64,000 nt of DNA from Emcibacter sp. (GCF_963675455.1 NZ_OY776217.1:558001-622000); one strand, 5' to 3'; counted from the first letter of the stretch, positions 8,666 through 17,818 are shown. Numbers and translations: made by a program. Notes: generated by a model from the letters alone, not told the origin.

Positions 8666-9493
8666 TCAGACAGATATCTGATCCAGAACCGCCCCTTCCG
8701 CCGAGAAACATACAGCCGACAGGGGGCCGCCGCGACCGCAGCCGCTGTCGACAGTGGCCGTGTGCGGTCTGTCCAGGGTCAGGCCGCCATTGGCATGATC
8801 ATAGCCACGGATCACTTTGGCGAAACCGGAAAACGGCTGGTCGATCTCGTCAAAGCGCCCGTTATCCCACCAGAACTGGTCTTTCTGCATATCCAGGGGA
8901 CGGGACGGATCCACCGAGGCATGCACAAACAGCAGTGTTCCGTCGCGGCTGAATGCCGCCCGGCGCAGATGTTTCAGAAGATCGCCGTGGCCGGCGCGAT
9001 TGTAGATCTCCCGGCGCAGGCCGTTGGTCCAGCGGGTAATGGAAAGCGTGCCCTCGCGGGAAATGGCGCGGGCGACATGAGCCTTTGTGCCATAGGCCTG
9101 AATCACTGACCCAAGTCCGTGATCAAGAAGCCAGTCCATCACTTCGCCCGGATTGGGGGCAAACTGCAACTGCAGAAGCTTGGAGAACATTTCTTCCTTG
9201 GCGCCCCTGAGGTAGATAAAATCCTCGGGCATATAGACGGACGGCATGGACATGATTTCGCGCCGGCTGCGCAGAAGTTCGTCAATTGTCTCTAGGTTGC
9301 CCTCGTCCTTGCCGAAATAATTGCCGAGGTAGACAAGTTTGTCCTTTTTATACAGCCGGTCGAGCAGAACAGCATGCAGTTCCCTGAGCCGGTCAACCTG
9401 TCCGTGGATTGCGCCGATTGCCCACACACGTTCCACATTATCCAGACATCCGTATCTTTCCGGATCCATCGCAGACAGGTCTGTTCCGCTCAT
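8666..9493 (-). CDS. Degenerate metallophosphoesterase (serine/threonine-phosphatase-like, probably inactive)
   Basis: About 275 residues with the outline of a PPP-type phosphatase, but the metal-binding signatures are altered. GDxHG reads GAIHG, GDxxDRG reads GNYFGKD, and the RGNHE block reads RGAKE, so the first Asp, second Asp, Asn and catalytic His are Ala, Asn, Ala and Lys. The later FVHASVD block keeps its His, and the last GH block reads RGYDH. Order and spacing of the blocks are retained over the whole length with no frameshift, so it is an intact gene under selection rather than a decaying one. A non-catalytic binding or regulatory role is the simplest inference. The ATG at 9493 is preferred to an adjacent TTG at 9496. 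Confidence 0.65.
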   Translation of the reverse strand: MSGTDLSAMDPERYGCLDNVERVWAIGAIHGQVDRLRELHAVLLDRLYKKDKLVYLGNYFGKDEGNLETIDELLRSRREIMSMPSVYMPEDFIYLRGAKEEMFSKLLQLQFAPNPGEVMDWLLDHGLGSVIQAYGTKAHVARAISREGTLSITRWTNGLRREIYNRAGHGDLLKHLRRAAFSRDGTLLFVHASVDPSRPLDMQKDQFWWDNGRFDEIDQPFSGFAKVIRGYDHANGGLTLDRPHTATVDSGCGRGGPLSAVCFSAEGAVLDQISV

Positions 9494-9580
9494 CAAATCT
9501 CAGGTCCCTCTTTAACTTACACCGGTCGCAAACTATAGTGCCACAGCCGGAAAACCTATTCTAGAATATCACAATATATA

Positions 9581-9615
9581 AAAAAAGAGCCTGAATTTAG
9601 ACAGGCTCTTTTTCT
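9581..9615 (-). terminator. Bidirectional Rho-independent terminator downstream of carD
   Basis: Stem AAAGAGCCTG / CAGGCTCTTT around an 8-base loop (core arms 9587-9593 and 9602-9608), flanked by an A run on one side and a T run on the other, so it can act in both directions. It closes the carD transcript on the minus strand. Confidence 0.8.
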
Positions 9616-9635
9616 TTTTCATTTTCAGTCCCGGA

Positions 9636-10139
9636 TCAGGCAACCTGCAGATATGTCTCCAGTTTCTCCAGGGCTTCCTTTTCAGCGATTTCCTCAACTG
9701 CCGCCACTTCGCGGGCCAGGCGGCTGATGGCTGATTCATAAATCTGCCGCTCGCTGTAGGACTGCTCGGTCTGGTCGCCGGACCTGTGCAGGTCACGCAC
9801 AACTTCCGCCAGGGAAATAAGATTGCCGGAATTGATCTTGGCTTCATATTCCTGGGCACGACGGCTCCACATGGTCCTTTTGACCTTGGCTTTACCCTTA
9901 AGGGTGACAAAGGCCTTGTCCATAACATTCCTGTTGGACAAAGACCGCATACCGGCAGAATCAGCCTTGTTTGTCGGCACGCGGAGCGTCATTTTTTCGC
10001 TTTCAAAGCGAATGACATAAAGCTCCAGCCTGGTTCCGGAAATTTCCTGCTCTTCAATATCAATGATAACGCCTACACCATGTTTGGGGTAAACAATGTT
10101 GTCATTGACTGCAAAATCCAATGTATTCGACTTAACCAT
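9636..10139 (-). CDS. carD: CarD-family transcriptional regulator
   Basis: 167 residues. The N-terminal CarD/TRCF RNA-polymerase-interaction domain is clear (VNDNIVYPKHGVGVI ... LYVIRFESEKMTLRVP), followed by the helical DNA-binding part (MWSRRAQEYEAKINSGNL, about 90-110, with the conserved Trp that wedges at the -10 upstream edge) and a Glu/Ala-rich coiled tail. CarD/CdnL proteins bind the RNA polymerase beta subunit and stabilise open complexes, notably at rRNA promoters. GGAG lies upstream of the ATG. A terminator follows, and a CtrA-type motif lies about 105 bases upstream. Confidence 0.92.
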   Translation of the reverse strand: MVKSNTLDFAVNDNIVYPKHGVGVIIDIEEQEISGTRLELYVIRFESEKMTLRVPTNKADSAGMRSLSNRNVMDKAFVTLKGKAKVKRTMWSRRAQEYEAKINSGNLISLAEVVRDLHRSGDQTEQSYSERQIYESAISRLAREVAAVEEIAEKEALEKLETYLQVA

Positions 10140-10243
10140 TTAGAAAAATAATCTCCAACTGAACTTAACGGGCGGGAGCATCATCCCGACCCCATATCGT
10201 TAAAAAAGCGCCGAAAACCAATATACTCCCGTTTATATTATGG

Positions 10244-10258
10244 TTAACCACAACTTAA
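10244..10258. promoter_or_regulatory. CtrA-type motif (TTAA-N7-TTAA) upstream of carD
   Basis: TTAACCACAACTTAA fits the full CtrA half-site pair exactly, including the CC after the first TTAA. It overlaps a 10-bp palindrome (TGGTTAACCA, 10241-10250). CtrA is the alphaproteobacterial cell-cycle regulator. The surrounding 10140-10410 stretch has no gene. One match to a short AT-rich motif can be chance. Confidence 0.35.
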
Positions 10259-10412
10259 TAAACTCAGAATCGCCAAAAAACACCGCCTCAGGCCATTACG
10301 TAGACGCAAGCCAAGGTTAGCGATTAACTGAATAAAGGATTTGAAACCAACCGGTTAAGGGCAGATCTGTCAAAATCCTTGTGCAATGCATATAATATAA
10401 CATAATTTTAAC

Positions 10413-10455
10413 AAAAAAACACCCCTTAAGACACATATAGCCTTGAAAGGGGTGT
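10413..10455 (-). terminator. Terminator downstream of fdxA
   Basis: Arms ACACCCCTT (10419-10427) and AAGGGGTGT (10447-10455) pair perfectly; a run of seven A residues on the plus strand becomes a U tract on the minus strand. This separates fdxA from carD although both are transcribed the same way. Confidence 0.75.
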
Positions 10456-10526
10456 ACATTCTTAATTCTTTCGGGTCTGAAACAAAGACGGAACCGTGCT
10501 GTGCACAAAATCCCGTTCGGGCTGTA

Positions 10527-10865
10527 TCAGGTGCCGGCGCCCGGCTTTTCGCTGAAGAATTTATCGAACTTGTCCTGCTCGCCTTTGGCCGCGTCAGCGC
10601 CCTCCATTGGCTCAAGGCGTTCGGTAATATTGGGCCATTCGGCAGAATATTTCTCACCCAGTTCAACCCATTTCTCCAGGCCGTCTTCCGTATCCGCCAG
10701 AATGGCTTCTGCCGGGCATTCAGGTTCACAAACGCCGCAGTCAATACATTCGTCGGGATTAATCACCAGCATGTTTTCGCCTTCGTAGAAACAGTCTACG
10801 GGACAGACTTCAACACAGTCTGTGTATTTGCAGTTGATGCATGCCTCTGTGACAACATACGTCAT
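10527..10865 (-). CDS. fdxA: Seven-iron ferredoxin FdxA
   Basis: 112 residues. Cysteine ligands are arranged as in FdxA: CINCKYTDCVEVCPVDC near the N-terminus (which can hold a 3Fe-4S cluster plus one ligand of the other) and CIDCGVCEPECP at about 40-51 for the 4Fe-4S cluster. The C-terminal half (WPNI, GADAAKGEQDKFDKFF) is the usual extension of this group. It is a small soluble electron carrier. AAGGAG precedes the ATG at 6 bases. Synteny with carD and the S4/helicase pair is common in alphaproteobacteria. Confidence 0.93.
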   Translation of the reverse strand: MTYVVTEACINCKYTDCVEVCPVDCFYEGENMLVINPDECIDCGVCEPECPAEAILADTEDGLEKWVELGEKYSAEWPNITERLEPMEGADAAKGEQDKFDKFFSEKPGAGT

Positions 10866-11000
10866 GAAGATCTCCTTACATATATCGCCGCACGGTCTGG
10901 TCTTCCCGGCAGGCGATCAATATACCCTGACACAGGCATATAACATTTTTCGCTTTATTCACAAGCCCAAAAAGACCGAAATCCGTTCCGGGCCAGAATA

Positions 11001-11468
11001 TTATGGCGTCTTGCGCGCCTGGCGGCGCTCCCGTACCTGACGCCTGATCCGGCCGCTTGCCTTGTCCGGCACATAGAGCAATCCGGAAATCCGTCGCATC
11101 AGGTTGCTTTCATAGGCACTTTCCTCACCATCGGCATAGACCACCTCCCACAAAAGCTCGAGGATATTTTCCCGGCCTTTTTCATCGAAATGATCCTTGA
11201 TGCGACGGGTAAAGGAGAGGATCTGATGGCTGTCATCAACCTGTTTCTCGGCCTCTTTCAGCATGTCGGAAGCTTCAGCCTTTTCGAGCCCCAGACGCTT
11301 TTCAAGCAGGGCCAGAATATGTGTGCGCTCCGAGCCCGAGAACTCGCCGTCCTGCAGGGCCACTTCGACCATCAGGGCGGCGGCGGCCAGTTTCTCTTCC
11401 TGCCGGTCCGAGGTCCCTTCCCCGGCACCGCCTGACAGTATGTTCCCCAGTTTGGCAAATAGTGACAC
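11001..11468 (-). CDS. TerB-family protein
   Basis: 155 residues, mostly helical. The TerB fold is seen as paired helices around acidic clusters (ALQDGEFSGSERTHIL at about 38-53 and VVYADGEESAYESNLMRRI at about 108-126), the two quasi-repeats that bind divalent metal in TerB. The tail is strongly basic (RRQVRERRQARK). TerB-like proteins are membrane-surface-associated stress proteins; no other tellurite-resistance gene is nearby, so tellurite itself is unlikely to be the relevant stress. The start is GTG at 11468 with AGGGA 7 bases upstream. Confidence 0.8.
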   Translation of the reverse strand: MSLFAKLGNILSGGAGEGTSDRQEEKLAAAALMVEVALQDGEFSGSERTHILALLEKRLGLEKAEASDMLKEAEKQVDDSHQILSFTRRIKDHFDEKGRENILELLWEVVYADGEESAYESNLMRRISGLLYVPDKASGRIRRQVRERRQARKTP

Positions 11469-11583
11469 CTGATATTCCCTGTTTACTGTTTATCCGTTTC
11501 GCTTGCCCCAAAGATATAACCGGCTGCACCCCTCCCGGCCAGAGCTTTCCGGTCAATCAACATTTATTCAGGATATAAGTCGA

Positions 11584-12111
11584 TTAGTAATGCAGCACAA
11601 GGTCCCCGTCCTCAATCCGGAAGCTGTTCAGACGATTAAGGAAGTTCATGCCCAGAAGGGAAAAGGGCAATGCGCCGGGCGAAGAGATCGTGGCCGGCAT
11701 ATCATACATTTCAATATTGCCGACCCGGATGGATGACAGGTTGACCCTGGCAACAGGGGCCGTACCGTTGGCCGTCGACACCTCACCGTCAAAAACAAGA
11801 TCGGCAGGATCAAGGCCGATTTCTTCCGCATCTTCGAAACTGAGAGAGATATGGCTGGCGCCGGTATCAACTACAAAGCTGACCAATGTCCCGTCGATCC
11901 GGGCTTCGGTCCAGTAGTGACCGTTGGCGCCCCGGGGGATCCGCACCTCGTCACTGACCGGGTTGGCGATCACCTTGTGTTCGGCAGGACGTACTTCCCG
12001 TTGCGGCTGACGCGGGGCAGGAGTTTTACGCGACAACATCGTCCCGTCGGCCAGAAAAGCGACAAAAACGGTCAGAAACAGAAACCCGAAAAAAATTTTA
12101 CCCGCATTCAT
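11584..12111 (-). CDS. Retropepsin-like aspartic protease (clan AA), membrane-anchored
   Basis: 175 residues. A single N-terminal membrane segment (about 5-22) precedes a linker and a retropepsin-like domain in which the catalytic motif is FVVDTGASHISLS (Asp about 95). The second conserved strand LLGMNFLNRL lies near the end. This fits the TIGR02281 group of clan AA proteases, which act as periplasm-facing dimers; substrates are unknown. It lies between TerB and the S4 protein on the same strand, with gaps of about 100 bases. Confidence 0.8.
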   Translation of the reverse strand: MNAGKIFFGFLFLTVFVAFLADGTMLSRKTPAPRQPQREVRPAEHKVIANPVSDEVRIPRGANGHYWTEARIDGTLVSFVVDTGASHISLSFEDAEEIGLDPADLVFDGEVSTANGTAPVARVNLSSIRVGNIEMYDMPATISSPGALPFSLLGMNFLNRLNSFRIEDGDLVLHY

Positions 12112-12205
12112 AGCCCGGCATCCTGATTATGGAAACGCCATAAGCCTATCCAATGCCGGTTAAGGGACATTTAAGGAAAGATCGGATTCTAACTGTTCCA
12201 GGTCA

Positions 12206-12598
12206 TCAGTTATCGCGCAGCCGGTCCAGGGCCCGTCGTTCCGCCTTGGTCGGACGGCCGCTGCCCGGTTCCCGCACCGCCACCCGGGGGCTGCGTTCCT
12301 TTGTGATCCGGGGCGGGGAAAGGTCTTCATACAGTTCCTGCGCCACGGCTGCCGAACCGCGGCGTTCTGCAAAGGCCAATATCCGGGCAACACGGATATG
12401 ATCACCCTGGGAAAAAGTCAGCACATCTTCGAGGCTGACGGTGATACTGGCCTTGCGGATCACCTGACCATTAAGACGGACCTTGCCGGCCCGGCACATT
12501 TTTGTCGCCAGCGAGCGGGTCTTGAAAAAACGGGCATGCCAGAGCCACAGGTCAATACGCTGTGTGGCGCTTCTCTGTGTCTCCGGCGTTTCCGTCAT
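12206..12598 (-). CDS. S4-domain RNA-binding protein (HslR-like)
   Basis: 130 residues. The S4 domain occupies about 13-80 (RIDLWLWHARFFKTRSLAT ... GKVRLNGQVIRKAS ... GDHIRV), with a basic C-terminal tail (PTKAERRALDRLRDN). HslR-type proteins bind stalled 50S subunits carrying peptidyl-tRNA; here the role is inferred from family. Its ATG overlaps the stop of the helicase gene by four bases, a coupling that is frequent in alphaproteobacteria. Confidence 0.88.
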   Translation of the reverse strand: MTETPETQRSATQRIDLWLWHARFFKTRSLATKMCRAGKVRLNGQVIRKASITVSLEDVLTFSQGDHIRVARILAFAERRGSAAVAQELYEDLSPPRITKERSPRVAVREPGSGRPTKAERRALDRLRDN

Positions 12599-15500
12599 TT
12601 TTTCCTGGCGAGGCTTTTCTTGAGATCCGCCAGAGCCGCAAAGGGGGAATCCGGATCAATGGCGGCTGCTTTTCTCCGCGGTACAGAGGCACTCATCACC
12701 TTGGGCCCCTTCGGTCCGCCGGACCGGCCGGGTTTGCCGCCGCCATGTTTACGGCCGTCGCCCTTGGCGCCCTTCGGACCCGGGCCGTTGCGATCATGGC
12801 GACGCTCCCGATGCCTTTCCTGGTGCCGCGGACCACCCTTGGCCACTTCGGGCCGGTGAATGAAATAGATATATTTTTCGGGTTCTGCGTCTTCTGCTTT
12901 TTCCTCTTCTGCAGGAGCCTTTTCCCCGGTCTCGACTTCTTCCGGCTCTGCCGCGGGAGCAACAACCCCTTCGGCCGCCTCTTCTGCAGCCTCAATCACG
13001 ACCACTTCAGTCTCAGCCACTTCAGTTTCTGTCACCGGCTGCTCTGCTTCCGGCTGAACCTCCATGACCGGAGCCGGTTCTTTCAGCTCCCGGTCCCTGG
13101 TCAGTTCCTCCTCGGCCGAAACCGGTTCTTCAGAGCTTTCAGCGGGCACCTCTGCGGTTTTGTCTTTCCTGGCGGCTTCAGCTTTCGCCGCCAGTTCGGC
13201 AAATTCCTTCGCCTGGCGCTTGCGTTCGATCTCGGCTGCTTCCTCCGGGCTGAACTCCTTGGTCACATAACCGAGATATTTCATGATCTCCTCGAAATCC
13301 TCGCCACTGACCCCGACAAGGCTCATCAGGTCAGGGTTCGACGGGAACGGCCCTTTCATGGAAACTTCCCGGGCCGCATTGGCCAGACGTTCCAGCATAT
13401 CAAGACGCACGCCGTTTTTCCCGGTCACCCGGTAACCGGAAACCTCATAGAAAGTCCGGGGGGCAGACTGGTCAATTTTTATGGTGCAAAGACCGGCCGG
13501 CGGCATGACCGGCAGACTGTCCATATCGTTGAACAGGGCCCAGAGAAACAAACGCAACTGAGCCGGCGCCGGCTTAAGAACCGCCGGAATATAAAGACTT
13601 GCGGCACCCAGCCAGACACCCAGCTTTTTGATCTGGAACCGGCCGTCCCGGTCAACCTGTTTGAAATCCCGGGCGATCAGGCGGCGCGGGATGGTGCCGA
13701 GCTTTTCAACCATCTGGAAGGCAATACCGCGGGCCAGTCCGTCGATCAGGGGCTTGCCCTCGTCATCGGTGGCGCCGTCAACGGCTTCCTTCAGCACAAA
13801 CAACGGGGCGAGCACTTCCTCCACATGGTTTTGCAGCCAGCGGTCAACCGCCTTCTGCACCAGGGCAAGACTGTCACCCTGCAGGACCGGCGTCGGGATG
13901 ACGGACGCTTTCGGCGACAGGACATCGCCCCCTTTGACCACACGGGCAATGGGCACACCGCGCCAGTTGATGGTGCTCTGGGTCAGGGGATTGCCAAAGA
14001 TCAGCGAGAGCTCGCCTTCGCCGGCTTCATCCAGTTCCCGGGCCCGGTTGGCAATTTCCTCGGCCAGCACCTTGTCCGCCGCATGACGCAGGGTTTTACT
14101 GTCTTCCCCGTAAGCCCCCGGATCCTCCCGGAACTGGAACCCTTCAAGGGTGCCAATAAAATGGCTCTCCACAAACACACTGCCGTCCGTATCAATATTG
14201 GCCATCAATCTTCCTTTTTGGCGTAACTCTCTCATCAGAACCGACGTGCGCCGGTCTACAAATCTCTGTGTCAGGCGTTCATGTAGCGCATCTGACAGCC
14301 TGTCTTCAATATCTCTTGTAACTTCCTGCCAGTGTTTCGCACGGTCAAGCCATGCCGACCGGTGTGAAATATAGGTCCATGTGCGTATATGTGCAATACG
14401 CGCGGACAGGGCATCTATGCCGCCATCAGTGCGGTTCAGATGCTCCACCTGGCGCGCCATCCAGTCGTGGGCAATGACCCCGTAATCCGAGGAAATCTGC
14501 CGAAAAATCTGTCCGGCCAGCCTGATATGCTCGTCATCAGAGGTCTTGCGAAAATCAGGAATCTGACAGATTTCCCACAGCAATTTCAGGGACGCAGGCC
14601 CTGCTGCAAGGGCCCGGATATCGTCCTGACCGGCAAGACGGCGCAGGGTGGCAAGATCTGTACTTTCCAGCGCCCGGGTCAGGCCTTTTCGTCCCGGAGC
14701 GGCCTCCAGCGAGCGAATCAGTGCGCCGGGACCGGCGAAATCCAGCAGGCTGTTGCGCCACTGCAGAACAATATCCGGCGCAAAGTCATGATTTTCGATG
14801 GCATGCACCATATCATCGGACAGGCCGCGTTCGTAATCAGCCCCCTCGGTCAGCACTCCGAAGGTCCCGTTGTTCATATGACGTCCGGCCCGGCCGGCAA
14901 TCTGGCCAAGCTCCGCCGGGGTCAGGTCGCGCATGCGGCGGCCGTCGAATTTACTGGTGGCCGCAAAGCAGACATGGTCGATATCCATATTCAGGCCCAT
15001 GCCGATGGCATCGGTGGCGACCAGATAATCCACATCGCCGTTCTGATAGAGCTCCACCTGGGCATTTCGGGTACGTGGGCTCAGCGCCCCCATGACCACG
15101 GCGGCGCCGCCCTTCTGCCGGCGGATCATTTCCGCATAACCGTAAACATTCTCCGCACTGAAGGCGACCAGGGCCGACCGTCGCGGCAGCCGGGACAGCT
15201 TCTTCGGCATCACATAAGACAGGGTGGAAAACCGCCGGCGGGTGATAAACTCCACATCGGGGATCAGCTGACGGATCAGGCTGGCCATGGTGGCGGATCC
15301 GAGAAACATGGTCTCCTCCCGGCCCCGGGCACGCAAAAGACGATCGGTGAATATATGCCCCCGGTCCATATCGGCCGCCAGCTGGATTTCATCCACCGCC
15401 AGGAAGGACACCTCGATCTCCAGCGGCATGCTTTCCACCGTACAGACATACCAGCGGGGATTTTTCGGGATGATTTTTTCCTCACCGGTGATCAGGGCGA

Positions 15501-15726
15501 CGGCATTCCTGCCGGCCGGATTCTGCGGCGACTTGACAATACGGTCATAGATTTCCCGCGCCAACAGACGCAGCGGCAGGCCGATCATGCCGGTACTGTG
15601 GCCCAGCATACGCTCGACAGCCAGATGGGTCTTCCCCGTATTGGTCGGGCCAAGCACCGCCTTCACATGACTGCGGCTTTCGACGGCCCGATTGGACAGA
15701 TTTTTCATGACCGGGGCTTTTAACAT
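12595..15726 (-). CDS. SUV3-like ATP-dependent RNA helicase
   Basis: 1,043 residues, related to the mitochondrial degradosome helicase SUV3. Walker A is GPTNTGKT (about 27-34), motif II is DEIQ, and motif VI is QIAGRAGRH. A SUV3-type C-terminal region follows, then about 200 residues that are Glu/Ala/Pro-rich and end in a Gly/Lys/Arg/His-rich basic stretch and a short helical tail (FAALADLKKSLARKK). The polar tail could mediate RNA or protein contacts. It unwinds structured RNA, probably with an exoribonuclease. The start at 15726 has only a weak ribosome-binding site; an ATG six codons in is possible. Confidence 0.85.
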   Translation of the reverse strand: MLKAPVMKNLSNRAVESRSHVKAVLGPTNTGKTHLAVERMLGHSTGMIGLPLRLLAREIYDRIVKSPQNPAGRNAVALITGEEKIIPKNPRWYVCTVESMPLEIEVSFLAVDEIQLAADMDRGHIFTDRLLRARGREETMFLGSATMASLIRQLIPDVEFITRRRFSTLSYVMPKKLSRLPRRSALVAFSAENVYGYAEMIRRQKGGAAVVMGALSPRTRNAQVELYQNGDVDYLVATDAIGMGLNMDIDHVCFAATSKFDGRRMRDLTPAELGQIAGRAGRHMNNGTFGVLTEGADYERGLSDDMVHAIENHDFAPDIVLQWRNSLLDFAGPGALIRSLEAAPGRKGLTRALESTDLATLRRLAGQDDIRALAAGPASLKLLWEICQIPDFRKTSDDEHIRLAGQIFRQISSDYGVIAHDWMARQVEHLNRTDGGIDALSARIAHIRTWTYISHRSAWLDRAKHWQEVTRDIEDRLSDALHERLTQRFVDRRTSVLMRELRQKGRLMANIDTDGSVFVESHFIGTLEGFQFREDPGAYGEDSKTLRHAADKVLAEEIANRARELDEAGEGELSLIFGNPLTQSTINWRGVPIARVVKGGDVLSPKASVIPTPVLQGDSLALVQKAVDRWLQNHVEEVLAPLFVLKEAVDGATDDEGKPLIDGLARGIAFQMVEKLGTIPRRLIARDFKQVDRDGRFQIKKLGVWLGAASLYIPAVLKPAPAQLRLFLWALFNDMDSLPVMPPAGLCTIKIDQSAPRTFYEVSGYRVTGKNGVRLDMLERLANAAREVSMKGPFPSNPDLMSLVGVSGEDFEEIMKYLGYVTKEFSPEEAAEIERKRQAKEFAELAAKAEAARKDKTAEVPAESSEEPVSAEEELTRDRELKEPAPVMEVQPEAEQPVTETEVAETEVVVIEAAEEAAEGVVAPAAEPEEVETGEKAPAEEEKAEDAEPEKYIYFIHRPEVAKGGPRHQERHRERRHDRNGPGPKGAKGDGRKHGGGKPGRSGGPKGPKVMSASVPRRKAAAIDPDSPFAALADLKKSLARKK

Positions 15727-15860
15727 TTAATTCTGCAAGGGTCTTGCAGAAAATACTTCTGCCGATCCAACGCGTATACTACTTGTCTGAAGCATCTCTT
15801 GAAAAGCAACAAACAGCTGGTATCCTGTATATCACTGGATTTACAATTGGGGGACTGACC

Positions 15861-16427
15861 ATGGATTTCAAGAAGAATATTGAAATCATCAATAATAACT
15901 TCACAATGTTGCGACTGATTGTTCCGGTCTGGATCCTAGCAATTATAGCTTTTTTTATTTATCCGCCCCTGACCACCATAATCCTTGGCGGAGCCTTCCT
16001 ATACTTCCGACGCCGCTTCAACGTGAACAATACAAATTTTATTTTTGAGAAATCACCACAGCAGGCCCAAGAGATATTTCGGCTCAAAACCCAGATGGAA
16101 ACACAAAAAGAAATTTTCACTCTTTTCAGGTGGCAAGTTCTGCTCAGCCTTTCCCATACCGTACTGATTGTTATTATTTTTATTTTCGCCTACTTGATGC
16201 AGAAGAATTTCTGGTCTCATATTTTCGCAGAAAATACAGAAAACAGAGGCTTTGACCCAACTTTCACCAGCAATCTCATGCACATTGCTCAAACACTAAC
16301 TTATGCGCTCGTTTATTATACCTTCCTCTGCGGAATCCTGAGCATCATCTGGTTTTTCTATTTTTCCTTCCGACAATATTTGAACCGACGCAAATTCAAG
16401 GCCCTCACAACCGAGAAGGCTTTTTAA
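15861..16427 (+). CDS. Uncharacterised AT-rich multi-pass membrane protein
   Basis: 188 residues from the ATG at 15861, preceded by GGGGGA at 7 bases; the longer open frame from 15744 lacks such a site. Four hydrophobic segments are visible: VWILAIIAFFIYPPL, a following TIILGGAFLYF, SHTVLIVIIFIFAYLM and FLCGILSIIWFFYF, separated by a charged cytoplasmic loop rich in Gln, Lys and Glu. I do not recognise the family. The codons are much richer in A and T than neighbours on both sides, hinting at later acquisition. It stands alone between a divergent helicase gene and the carrier gene. Confidence 0.6.
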   Translation: MDFKKNIEIINNNFTMLRLIVPVWILAIIAFFIYPPLTTIILGGAFLYFRRRFNVNNTNFIFEKSPQQAQEIFRLKTQMETQKEIFTLFRWQVLLSLSHTVLIVIIFIFAYLMQKNFWSHIFAENTENRGFDPTFTSNLMHIAQTLTYALVYYTFLCGILSIIWFFYFSFRQYLNRRKFKALTTEKAF

Positions 16428-16510
16428 CCCTCTTCAAGCGGAAGTGCTGGCCAGAAATACAGCATTTATGTCATACTCCCGGCAAAATCAGGGAAACAGA
16501 CAAGAAGCAC

Positions 16511-17818
16511 ATGGGGATAAATATTACGGGGACTCAGCAACATAAAAACCTCTTCTCGGCTCTGAACATCCGGCGCGAAGAACTGCCGGCGGTAGCGCTG
16601 GCCTTCGGCTATTTCTTCTGCCTGTTGTGCAGCTATTATATCCTGCGCCCCATGCGCGATGAAATGGCCATTGCCAGCGGCGTCGAAAACATGCAGTGGC
16701 TGTTCACCGGCACCTTCTTTGCCATGCTGGCGGTCACGCCATTGTTCGGTTTCCTTGCCTCGCGTTTTTTGCGCCGTCAGATCATTCCCGTCACCTACGG
16801 CTTTTTCCTGATTACCATCCTGATTTTCTATGCTCTGTTCCAGATGGAGCTGAAAACACCCTGGGTGGCCCGGGCGTTTTTCTGGTGGGTGTCGGTGTTC
16901 AACTTTTTTGTGGTCAGTGTGTTCTGGGCCTATATGTCCGACATCTTTTCCGCCGAGCAGGGCAAGCGGCTGTTCGGCATCATTGCCGCCGGCGGCAGTG
17001 TGGGCGCCATCACCGGTCCCCTTCTGACCCAGTCGCTGGTCACCGGACTGGGTGCCGCCAATCTTCTGCTGGTTTCGGCCACCTTCCTGACGCTGGCGCT
17101 GGTCTGCATGCTGGCGCTGCTCAGGCATGAACGGGACGTACAGGAGTTCCAAACTTCAAAAGCGGACCAAAAACTCGGCGGCAGCTGGATTGAGGGCTTT
17201 CTCGCCATCTTTCGGTCCCGCTATGTGGCCAGTATTGCCGTCTGGATAATGCTGTCGACCCTGGCCGCCACTTTTCTGTATTTTCAGCAGGCGACAATCA
17301 TTCGCGATGCCTTTGCCACATCCGAGGAACGCATCCAGATGTTCGCCCGCATCGACCTTGCCGTGAACGGCCTGACCTTGCTGACCCAGATATTTATTGT
17401 CGGCCGGCTGATGGGATGGTTCGGCATAAGCCTGACCCTTGCCCTGTTCCCGCTGGTCACACTGGCCGGGTTCACTGCATTGGCCATCGCGCCGGTGCTG
17501 CTGGTGGTGGTCAGCTTTCAGGCCATCCAGCGAGCGGTTAATTTTTCCATTGCCCAGCCCTCCTACCGGGTGCTCTACACCACCGTCAGTGACGAGGAAA
17601 AATACAAGGCCCAGCCCTTTATCGATACGGTCGGTGTCCGCGGCGGTGACGCCGCCAGCGGCTGGATCTATGCCACCCTTGCCCAGACCCTGGGCTGGGG
17701 CCTGCAACCGCTGGCCATATTCATTCTGCCGCTGGCCGGTCTCTGGGCCCTGCTCAGTTACTGGCTGGGACTGGCGCATCAGCAAAAAATACAAAATCAA
17801 GAGGAGACTTCAGCATGA
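16511..17818 (+). CDS. MFS-type transporter resembling NTP/NDP exchange carriers
   Basis: 435 residues with about 12 transmembrane helices. The N-terminal motif YYILRPMRDEM and the overall layout match the bacterial proteins annotated as NTP/NDP exchangers (relatives of plastid and rickettsial ATP/ADP translocases), which in free-living bacteria have no proven substrate. A polar loop separates the two halves (HERDVQEFQTSKADQKLGG). It overlaps the next gene by four bases (ATGA), so the two are translationally coupled. Function as a nucleotide carrier in a free-living cell would be surprising and is not claimed. Confidence 0.75.
   Translation: MGINITGTQQHKNLFSALNIRREELPAVALAFGYFFCLLCSYYILRPMRDEMAIASGVENMQWLFTGTFFAMLAVTPLFGFLASRFLRRQIIPVTYGFFLITILIFYALFQMELKTPWVARAFFWWVSVFNFFVVSVFWAYMSDIFSAEQGKRLFGIIAAGGSVGAITGPLLTQSLVTGLGAANLLLVSATFLTLALVCMLALLRHERDVQEFQTSKADQKLGGSWIEGFLAIFRSRYVASIAVWIMLSTLAATFLYFQQATIIRDAFATSEERIQMFARIDLAVNGLTLLTQIFIVGRLMGWFGISLTLALFPLVTLAGFTALAIAPVLLVVVSFQAIQRAVNFSIAQPSYRVLYTTVSDEEKYKAQPFIDTVGVRGGDAASGWIYATLAQTLGWGLQPLAIFILPLAGLWALLSYWLGLAHQQKIQNQEETSA

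Noticed and set aside
10386..10404. Third Zur-like sequence with a TATAACAT arm
   Set aside because: The left arm differs from the consensus at four or more positions and no metal gene is near; probably AT-rich coincidence.
14389..15723. 444-codon plus-strand ORF opposite the SUV3-like helicase
   Set aside because: Shadow of the helicase gene; composition and lack of motifs do not support a protein.
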